A stretch of 64,000 bases of DNA, from the NCBI RefSeq assembly GCF_025630775.1, contig NZ_JAOSZE010000030.1:1-64000 (forward strand), given 5' to 3'. Of the stretch, positions 8,191-14,947 are shown piece by piece. The notes under the pieces were generated by a model that saw only the letters and a list, made by a program, of their open reading frames with translations, made no database searches and was not told where the DNA came from. This DNA comes from Actinoplanes sp. KI2. Lineage in GTDB: Bacteria > Actinomycetota > Actinomycetes > Mycobacteriales > Micromonosporaceae. A program made the translations under genes and the position numbers. The first letter of the stretch is position 1. Each line of letters starts with the position of its first letter.

Positions 8191-9214
8191 CCTGGATCAG
8201 GAGCACCTGGACCTGGCCGAGGGCGCCCGGGAGTTCCTGGCGGCCGCGGCCTCCTCCCCGGCGGCGGCCCGGGCGGCGCTCGACGAGGGCACCACCTCGG
8301 CCGGCGGCTCCGGCAACGCCGCCCGGCCGGCGCCCGCTCAGCCCGCCGTCCGGCCGGGGCGTGCGGAGCTGGTCAAGAGCGGTTTTGCGACGATCACGGT
8401 GCCGGAGAGCGCCGGCGGGGGCGGCGGCAGTGTCCTTCAGCTCGCCGTGGTGGCCGAGCAGGCCGGGCGGGTGCTCGCCGGCCCGTCGCTGGTGAGCTTC
8501 GCCCGCTCGGCCGCGCTCCTGGCCGGCGACCCGGACCGGCTGGCCGGCCTCGCGGACGGCAGCCTGGCCGTCGCGGTGGTCGACGACGGCGGCCCGGTCC
8601 TGGACGCGATCGGCGCCGACACCTTCCTGGCCCGGCGCGGCGGCGCCCTGGTCTGCGGGCCGGGCACGGTCACCGCCCGGGAGCCGATCGACCCGACCCG
8701 CGGCCTCGGCGACGTCACCCTGGGCGAGACCGTCGTGCTGGCGCCGGACGCCGCCGAGCTATGGCAGCGAGGTGAGCGCGTCGGGCGCACGATCCTCGCC
8801 GCCGAGGGTCTGGGCGCCGCCGCCCGCCTGCTGGAGATGGGCGTCGACTATGCGAAGCAGCGGCCGGCGTTCGGACGCCTGATCGGCTCGTACCAGGCCG
8901 TCAAGCACCTGCTCGTCGACGTGTACGTCGAGGTGGAGCAGCTGCGCTCGCTGGTCTGGTGGGCCGCCTGGGCCGCCGACCGCGCGCCCGCGGAGCTGCC
9001 CCTGGCCGCGGCCGCCGCCAAGGCCGCGGCGGCCACCACCCTCGAGCACGCGGCCGAGGCGGTGATCCAGGTGCACGGCGGCATCGGGTTCACCTGGGAG
9101 CACGACGCACATCTGTACTGGCGACGGGCCAAGGTGGACCGGTTCCTCCTCGGCGACGACGTGGCGGCCTTCGACGAGGTGGCCCGGCTGGCGATGGAGG
9201 CGGCGACGCGATGA
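8180..9214 (+). CDS. Acyl-CoA dehydrogenase, second (short) subunit
   Basis: This 344-residue acyl-CoA dehydrogenase-like protein is shorter and more divergent than its partner. Its N-terminal half holds an Ala/Gly/Pro-rich stretch (about residues 20-55) and lacks the SEPxAGSD motif. The C-terminal domain is well kept, with FGRLIGSYQAVKH and IQVHGGIGFTWEHDAHLYWRR. The ATG at 8180 lies inside the end of the preceding gene (11-bp overlap), so the two are translationally coupled. Its stop overlaps the ligase start by 4 bp (ATGA). The layout fits the beta subunit of a heterotetrameric alpha2beta2 acyl-CoA dehydrogenase, as known for cholesterol side-chain FadEs; this is inference. Confidence 0.85.
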   Translation: MNFDLDQEHLDLAEGAREFLAAAASSPAAARAALDEGTTSAGGSGNAARPAPAQPAVRPGRAELVKSGFATITVPESAGGGGGSVLQLAVVAEQAGRVLAGPSLVSFARSAALLAGDPDRLAGLADGSLAVAVVDDGGPVLDAIGADTFLARRGGALVCGPGTVTAREPIDPTRGLGDVTLGETVVLAPDAAELWQRGERVGRTILAAEGLGAAARLLEMGVDYAKQRPAFGRLIGSYQAVKHLLVDVYVEVEQLRSLVWWAAWAADRAPAELPLAAAAAKAAAATTLEHAAEAVIQVHGGIGFTWEHDAHLYWRRAKVDRFLLGDDVAAFDEVARLAMEAATR

Positions 9215-10704
9215 GCGATCCTGGTGAGCACAACCTGGCCGTCCTCGCCGAGCGGGCGTTCGAGCGCCTCGGCGACTACGAGTCACTGCTCTTCGAGGGC
9301 AAGTGGGTGACCTCGGCCGAGATCCACGAGCGGTCGGCCCGGGTCGCCGGCGGACTACGCGCGGACGGGGTCCGCCCCGGCGACCGGGTGGTCGTGATGA
9401 CGATGAACGCCCCCGAGGTGTTCATCTCCTACCGGGCGATCTGGCGGGCCGGCGCGGTGGCGACCCCGGTGATCTTCCTGCAGAGCGAGCCGGAACTGCG
9501 GCACATCCTCACCGATTCCGGCGCCACCGCGGCGATCATCAGCCCGGAACTCGTCCCGCTGTTCTCCGCCGCCGCCGACGGGCTGGACATCCGGCGGTAC
9601 GTCATCGGCGACGACTACGCGAAGCTCGAGGCCGGTCCGCCGGCCGGGATCGAGCCGCGCGCGGACGACGACCTCGCGGCGCTCCTCTACACCGGGGGCA
9701 CCACCGGCCGGGCGAAGGGCGTCATGCTCAGCCATCGCGGGCTGTGGGAGTGCGGCCACGCCCTGCACGCGGCCGCCGAGACGTCGGCCGCGACCCGGTC
9801 CTTGCTGCCGTTGCCGCTGTCGCACGCGTACGGCCTGATCGTCTCGATCGCCGAGCTGCACTCCGAGCGCCGCCGGGTCTCGGTGCTCCAGCGGTGGTTC
9901 GACCCGGTCGGCTGGCTGGACCTGGTGGCCGAGCACCGGTTGGAGACCAGCCCGGTCGTCCCCGCGATGCTGCAACTGCTGCTCGCCCAGCCGCGCGGCG
10001 ACCGCGACCTGTCCTCGCTGCTGTACTTCGGCGCGGGTGGCGCGACCCTCCCGCCCGCGGTCCGGGTCGCCGCCGAGGAGGCGTTCGGCGTGACCGTCCT
10101 GCAGGGCTACGGCTGCACGGAGTCCAGCGGGGTGATCTCGTCGGAGACCATGACCGAACACCGGCCCGGCAGCGTCGGCAAGGCGATTTCGCAGGTCGAG
10201 GTGGCCATCGTCGACCTGGACGGAAACGCCGTGCCGGCGGGCGTGGACGGCGAGATCTGCGCCCGCGGCCCGGGCCTGATGCACGGCTACTGGAACGATC
10301 CCGACCTGACCGCGCGAACCCTGCGGGACGGATGGCTGCACACCGGCGACATCGGGCATCTCGACGAGGACGGCTACCTGTACATCGTGGACCGGATGAA
10401 GGACCTGATCATCCGGGGCGGCTTCAACGTCTTCCCGCGCGACGTCGAGGACGTGCTGCTCGAACACCCGGCGGTGCAGCTCGCCGCCTGCGTGGGCCGG
10501 CCGGACGAGGAGCACGGCGAGGAGGTGGTCGCCGTCGTGCAGCTCGTGCCGGGCCGGGAGGTCAGCGGCGCCGAGCTCGTCGAGTTCTGCCGGGCCCGGA
10601 TGGCGAAATACAAATACCCCCGGGAGGTCACGGTGCTGCCCGCGGTCCCGCTGACCAGCGTCGGAAAGATCAATCGCAAGGCCGTACGGGACATGGTGAG
10701 GTAG
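9211..10704 (+). CDS. Acyl-CoA ligase (AMP-forming)
   Basis: This 497-residue member of the adenylate-forming family carries the P-loop-like motif LLYTGGTTGRAKGV (about residues 156-169). It also has the GYGCTE adenine motif, the hinge region with YIVDRMKDLIIRGGFN, and a C-terminal catalytic Lys in GKINRK. It activates a carboxylic acid to its acyl-CoA with ATP and CoA. The start ATG at 9211 overlaps the stop of the short acyl-CoA dehydrogenase gene (ATGA). It would supply the CoA ester used by the FadE pair just upstream, so within the cluster it probably works after the P450/ALDH steps and before desaturation. The substrate is unknown. Confidence 0.88.
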   Translation: MSDPGEHNLAVLAERAFERLGDYESLLFEGKWVTSAEIHERSARVAGGLRADGVRPGDRVVVMTMNAPEVFISYRAIWRAGAVATPVIFLQSEPELRHILTDSGATAAIISPELVPLFSAAADGLDIRRYVIGDDYAKLEAGPPAGIEPRADDDLAALLYTGGTTGRAKGVMLSHRGLWECGHALHAAAETSAATRSLLPLPLSHAYGLIVSIAELHSERRRVSVLQRWFDPVGWLDLVAEHRLETSPVVPAMLQLLLAQPRGDRDLSSLLYFGAGGATLPPAVRVAAEEAFGVTVLQGYGCTESSGVISSETMTEHRPGSVGKAISQVEVAIVDLDGNAVPAGVDGEICARGPGLMHGYWNDPDLTARTLRDGWLHTGDIGHLDEDGYLYIVDRMKDLIIRGGFNVFPRDVEDVLLEHPAVQLAACVGRPDEEHGEEVVAVVQLVPGREVSGAELVEFCRARMAKYKYPREVTVLPAVPLTSVGKINRKAVRDMVR

Positions 10705-10706
10705 CG

Positions 10707-11549
10707 ATGAGCCGGAAGATCTCCGGAATGGCCGTGCTCGTCACCGGTGGCGCACGGGGCATCGGCCGGGCCACCGCCGAGCGCCTGGCCCGGCTCGGGG
10801 CCTCGGTCGCGATCGGCGACCTCGACGCCGACCTGGCGGCCACGGTCGCCGCGCCGTTCGGTGACCGGGTCACGGCCGCCCGGCTGGACGTCACCGATCC
10901 GGCCTCGTGGCGGGAGTTCCTGACCGAGGTCGGCCACCTGGGCCCGTGGGACGCGCTGGTCAACAACGCCGGCATCATGCCGCTCGGCTCGCTGCTCAAG
11001 GAGCCCGATCAGCTCACCCGGGCCATCTTCGACGTCAACGTGTTCGGGGTGATCAACGGGACGAAGGCGGTGGCGCCCGGGATGGTCGACCGCGGCCACG
11101 GCCACATCGTCAACGTGGCCTCGGCGGTGGGACGCCTCGCGGTCGCGAACGGGGCCAGCTACTCGGCCTCGAAGTTCGCCGTGGTCGGGTTCAGCGAGGC
11201 CATGCGGGCCGAGCTGGCCCCGGCCGGCGTCGACGTCACGCTCATCCTGCCGACCGTGGTGCAGACCGAGCTCTCCGCCGGGGTCCCGGCGGCGCGGGGT
11301 GTGAAACCGGTCACCCCCGAGGACGTGGCCAAGGTGATCGAACTTGCCCTGCGGAAGCCGCGCGCCGAGCTCTGGGTGCCTCGTTGGGTGCAGGGTCCGA
11401 CAAAGGTCACGCAGGCCATGCCGCGTCGGGTGGCGGCCGCGCTGGACAGGCTCTCGGACGCCGGGAAGGTCCTGAGCCAGGCCGACCCGGTCGCCCGGCA
11501 GGCGTACGAGGAGCGCGCCCGGCGCGCCGTGGACGGGCATCCGACATAG
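10707..11549 (+). CDS. Short-chain dehydrogenase/reductase
   Basis: This 280-residue classical SDR has the cofactor motif TGGARGIG (residues 13-20), NNAG (86-89) and the catalytic triad Ser139, Tyr152 and Lys156 (SYSASK). Asp38-Asp41 after strand beta2 (IGDLDAD) suggests NAD+ preference. It starts 2 bp after the ligase stop. About 40 extra C-terminal residues rich in Arg and Ala extend beyond the usual 250. Its likely role is oxidation of a hydroxyl or reduction of a keto intermediate in the pathway encoded by its neighbours. The stop is followed by a 35-bp gap to the second P450. Confidence 0.87.
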   Translation: MSRKISGMAVLVTGGARGIGRATAERLARLGASVAIGDLDADLAATVAAPFGDRVTAARLDVTDPASWREFLTEVGHLGPWDALVNNAGIMPLGSLLKEPDQLTRAIFDVNVFGVINGTKAVAPGMVDRGHGHIVNVASAVGRLAVANGASYSASKFAVVGFSEAMRAELAPAGVDVTLILPTVVQTELSAGVPAARGVKPVTPEDVAKVIELALRKPRAELWVPRWVQGPTKVTQAMPRRVAAALDRLSDAGKVLSQADPVARQAYEERARRAVDGHPT

Positions 11550-11584
11550 ATGTCGATCACTCGACTGGGTCAGAATCAACCACC

Positions 11585-12802
11585 ATGAGCGAGCAAGCCG
11601 CGACCGTACGCGAATACGATCTGTTCACGCCCGAGGCGATGGCGAGTCCGGACGCGTTCCTGCACCGGGTGCGCGCCGAGAGTCCCCTCGCCTGGCTGCC
11701 CCGGCTCGATGCCTACCTGCTGACCCGGTACGCGGACGTCAGCGCGGCGCTGCGGGACAGGCGGATGGAGTCCGCCGACATGTCCCGGACCCTGCAGTGC
11801 CTGACGCCCGCGGAGCAGGAGGAGCTGGCCCCGATCCGCCGATCCATCGAGATGTGGATGGGGCACACCGTCCCGGCCGACCACGTCCGCTTCCAGAAGC
11901 TGCTCAAGCGCTACTTCACCCCGGCGATGGTCGACCGGCTGCGGCCGCGGGTGCGCGAGTTCACCCACGAGCTCCTCGGCGCGGTCGCCCCGAAAGGGCA
12001 GATGGACGTCGTCCACGACCTGGCGTACCCGCTGCCCGCGAACGTGATCGCCGAGATGCTCGGGATGCCGGTCAGCGACCGCGAGCAACTGCAGGCGTGG
12101 TCGCGCGACATCATCCCGGTCTTCGGCGACGGCGACGTCCAGCAACTGCGCGTGGCGCAGCGCAGCATCGTCGAGATGGAGGACTACCTGCGGGTCATCG
12201 CCGCCGAACGGCGCCGGCGTCCGGGCGAGGACGTGCTGAGCACGTTCATGGCCGCCGAGGCCGAGGGCGTCGTCACCGAGGACGAGGCGGTCGCCAACTG
12301 CGTACTGCTGCTCTTCGCCGGCCACGAGACCACCGCGAACCTGATCGCCAACGGCCTGGTTCTGCTCTTCGAGAACCCCGGCCAGATGACCCGGCTCCGG
12401 GAAAATCCCGATCTCATGCCGCTCGCCGTCGAGGAGATGCTGCGCTGCGACGGCCCGGTCGGCGTCATCGGCCGGGTCACCACCGAACCCGTCGACCTGG
12501 CCGGCCACCCGGTGCCGGCCGGCAAGCACGTCTATCTCGCGCTGATGGCCGCGAACCGCGACCCGGCGGTCTTCGCCGACCCGGACGTCGTCGACATCGG
12601 GCGCGAACGCAGCCGCGTCCTCAGCTTCGGCATGGGCACCTACTACTGCCTGGGCGCGGCGCTCGCCCGGATGGAGACCGACGAGTGCCTGCGGATCCTG
12701 CTGGACCGGTGCCCCGACCTCCGGCCCGCCTATCGGACACCGGACCGGCAGCCCAGCATGCCGATCGGCCACCGGCTCGGCTCGCTGCCGGTCGCCTTTT
12801 GA
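11585..12802 (+). CDS. Cytochrome P450 with Tyr in the heme-binding loop
   Basis: This 405-residue bacterial class I P450 has an I-helix motif FAGHETTAN (about 237-245), the ExxR pair as EEMLR, and a heme loop FGMGTYYCLG with Cys355 as ligand. At the position where most P450s have His or Arg (two before Cys) there is Tyr353. It ends the putative TetR-controlled run and sits 35 bp after the SDR. Electron-transfer partners are absent nearby. It probably hydroxylates a hydrophobic substrate or intermediate of the same pathway, but a separate transcription unit is possible given the larger gap. Confidence 0.87.
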   Translation: MSEQAATVREYDLFTPEAMASPDAFLHRVRAESPLAWLPRLDAYLLTRYADVSAALRDRRMESADMSRTLQCLTPAEQEELAPIRRSIEMWMGHTVPADHVRFQKLLKRYFTPAMVDRLRPRVREFTHELLGAVAPKGQMDVVHDLAYPLPANVIAEMLGMPVSDREQLQAWSRDIIPVFGDGDVQQLRVAQRSIVEMEDYLRVIAAERRRRPGEDVLSTFMAAEAEGVVTEDEAVANCVLLLFAGHETTANLIANGLVLLFENPGQMTRLRENPDLMPLAVEEMLRCDGPVGVIGRVTTEPVDLAGHPVPAGKHVYLALMAANRDPAVFADPDVVDIGRERSRVLSFGMGTYYCLGAALARMETDECLRILLDRCPDLRPAYRTPDRQPSMPIGHRLGSLPVAF

Positions 12803-12807
12803 TCCGA

Positions 12808-12822
12808 GGACCCGCGGGGTCC
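12808..12822 (+). terminator. Hairpin after the second P450
   Basis: GGACCC (12808-12813) and GGGTCC (12817-12822) form a 6-bp stem with a GCG loop, starting 5 bp after the stop codon. There is no U-tract. It could end the P450/FadE run before the protease gene. Confidence 0.35.
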
Positions 12823-12859
12823 GTATTGATGGGTGCTGTCCCCATAAGGAGCACCCGCC

Positions 12860-14410
12860 GTGAACCGACGAATCCCCCTGATCATCGTGCTGGCGACCGC
12901 TACCGCCGGGTCGTTGACGATGGCCATCCTGTCCCATTCGGCCTCCGCGCAGCAGACCCCCACCGCTCCGGTCGACGCGGTCAAGCTGGCGAGGACGACG
13001 GCCGAGAGAGTGGTCGCCGGCCGCCCGCAGCTGCTGCGTGCCAGCAAGTGGGACGCCTATCAGCAGCAACAGGTGGTCAGTTACCACAACCTGAACTACG
13101 TCCCCTACACCCGGTCCTACAAGGGCGTGCCGGTTGCGGGCGGTGACTTCGTCGTGCAGACGACCGCCGCCGGCGAGGCGATCTACACCTCGGTGGCGCA
13201 GTCCGCCGAGATCGGTGACCTGTCGACGAGCCCGCGGCTGACCGCCGGCCAGGCCACCCGGATCGCGAAGGCGCAGCTCAAGACGGTGACCGGGGTGGAG
13301 GAGACCACGCTGGTGGTGGACGCGCTGGCCAGCCCGGCCCGGCTGGCCTGGTCGGCCACCGTGAACGGCACCGGCGCCCGGGGGCTCAGCCGCCTGACCG
13401 TGCTCGTCGACGCCCTGACCGGCGACGTGCTGAAGAAGACCGAGCACGTCACCGAGGCGACCGCGTCCGGGCAGGGCGCCATCTACGGCGCCGTCCAGTT
13501 CGAGACCACCCAGCGGGGCCAGCGGTTCTCCATGCGCGACCCGCAGGTGCCGACGCTGGTGTGCCAGGACGCGGCGAACAACCGCACGTTCACCAGCCGC
13601 AACAACCAGTTCGGCAACGGCGACGGCACCAACCGCGAGACCGGCTGCGTGGACGCCTTCTTCATGGCGCAGCAGCAGATCGCGATGCTGGCCCAGTGGC
13701 TGAACCGCAACGGCCAGGACGGCCGGGGCGGCTCCTTCCCGCTGCGCGTCGGCCTCCAGGACGAGAACGCGTTCTTCGACGGCACCCAGGTGCAGATCGG
13801 CTTCAACGTCAAGGGCGAGTTCCTCGGCTCGGCCGACGTGGTCGGGCACGAGCTGGGTCACTCGGTCGACGCCACCACCCCCGGCGGCATCTCCGGCGGG
13901 AACACCTCGGAGTTCGTCGCGGACACCTTCGGCGCGTCCACCGAGGCGTTCATCAACAGCCCGCTCGACCCGCCGGACTTCACCGTCGGCGAGGAGGTCA
14001 ACCTGCTCGGCACCGGGGCGATCCGCGACATGCGCAACCCGGCCGCGCTCGGCAGCGACAACTGCTTCTCCGACCAGACCGCGCGGGAAGAGGTGCACGA
14101 CGCCGCCGGCCCGGGCAACCACTGGTTCTTCCTGGTCTCCCAGGGCACCGGCGGCAACGGCCAGGGCGCCAGCCCGACCTGCAACAACAGCACGGTGACC
14201 GGCCTCGGCATCGAGAACGCCATGAAGATCATGTACGGCGCGATGCTGCTGAAGAACTCGAACTCGTCGTACCCGCAGTACCGGGTCCTGACGCTGCAGT
14301 CGGCCAAGACCCTGTTCCCGGGCAGCTGCACCCAGTTCGACACGGTCAAGGCGGCGTGGGACGCGGTCGCGGTGCCGCCCCAGAACGGCGAGCCGACCTG
14401 TAACGGGTAG
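12860..14410 (+). CDS. Secreted M4 (thermolysin-family) metalloprotease
   Basis: This 516-residue preproenzyme starts at GTG 12860, with AGGAG 8 bp upstream. Residues 1-30 form a signal peptide ending SASA. A propeptide with FTP and PepSY-like segments (about 40-200) follows, and then the catalytic domain. The zinc motif is HELGH (His330, Glu331, His334) with the third ligand Glu351 in SEFVADTF. GPGNHWFF downstream fits the active-site His region of thermolysin. Several Cys residues suggest disulfides in the mature form. The enzyme is exported, cleaves off its own propeptide and degrades external protein. It is convergent with the soxG gene, whose stop lies only 3 bp away. Confidence 0.9.
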   Translation: MNRRIPLIIVLATATAGSLTMAILSHSASAQQTPTAPVDAVKLARTTAERVVAGRPQLLRASKWDAYQQQQVVSYHNLNYVPYTRSYKGVPVAGGDFVVQTTAAGEAIYTSVAQSAEIGDLSTSPRLTAGQATRIAKAQLKTVTGVEETTLVVDALASPARLAWSATVNGTGARGLSRLTVLVDALTGDVLKKTEHVTEATASGQGAIYGAVQFETTQRGQRFSMRDPQVPTLVCQDAANNRTFTSRNNQFGNGDGTNRETGCVDAFFMAQQQIAMLAQWLNRNGQDGRGGSFPLRVGLQDENAFFDGTQVQIGFNVKGEFLGSADVVGHELGHSVDATTPGGISGGNTSEFVADTFGASTEAFINSPLDPPDFTVGEEVNLLGTGAIRDMRNPAALGSDNCFSDQTAREEVHDAAGPGNHWFFLVSQGTGGNGQGASPTCNNSTVTGLGIENAMKIMYGAMLLKNSNSSYPQYRVLTLQSAKTLFPGSCTQFDTVKAAWDAVAVPPQNGEPTCNG

Positions 14411-14413
14411 GGC

Positions 14414-14947
14414 TCAGCCGGTGGTGTACTCGATGCACGCGTCCCGCAACCAGTCGGCCAGGTGGGCCGCGTAGGAGGCCCGGACGAGCACCCGGAAGCC
14501 CGGGTCGCGCCGGAGCAGCACCACCGGCGCGTGCGCGAGCTCGGTCTGCACGCAGTCGCCGGGCGCGAACACGCTCGGGTGCAGGTCGATGGCGCACCCC
14601 CCGGCCAGCAGGTCGCGGACCGCGGGGCCGCCGAGGTCCAGGGTGGTGCGCTGAGCGGAGACGTCCACGACGGACGCGTGCTCGGCGCCCACCGCGGCCC
14701 GCAGCCGCCCGGTCAGCCGCTGCTCGGCGCCGGGCGGCCCGACGACGAGCCACTCGTCGGGGCCGAGCCAGAGGAGGTCGGCGTCGTCCCATCGAGCACT
14801 CGTGCACGGCCGGGACGGCAACGGGAGGCCGGCCGCGGCGTCCGGGCTCACTCGCAGGGCGAGCTGGGTGAGGAACGGCACCTCGGCCATCGTGATCGGG
14901 CCGGTCACCTCGGCGAGGCCGGCCAACGGGGATCTCCGCTCAGCCAT
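14414..14947 (-). CDS. soxG: Sarcosine oxidase gamma subunit
   Basis: This 177-residue protein matches the small gamma subunit of heterotetrameric sarcosine oxidase. It has the family pattern DADLLWLGPDEWLVVGP near residues 54-70 and a VSAQRTTLDLGGPAVRDLL segment resembling GCV-T folds. The gene is the last of the minus-strand operon; its start overlaps the soxA stop by 8 bp. In the complex SoxBDAG it packs against SoxA and helps assembly; it binds no cofactor. Gene order soxB-soxD-soxA-soxG is the canonical one, which secures the assignment. Confidence 0.88.
   Translation of the reverse strand: MAERRSPLAGLAEVTGPITMAEVPFLTQLALRVSPDAAAGLPLPSRPCTSARWDDADLLWLGPDEWLVVGPPGAEQRLTGRLRAAVGAEHASVVDVSAQRTTLDLGGPAVRDLLAGGCAIDLHPSVFAPGDCVQTELAHAPVVLLRRDPGFRVLVRASYAAHLADWLRDACIEYTTG

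Noticed and set aside
11576..14122. 848-codon minus-strand frame opposite P450 and protease
   Set aside because: Its sequence is Arg/Gly/His-rich shadow text without a domain; the plus strand holds two well supported genes.
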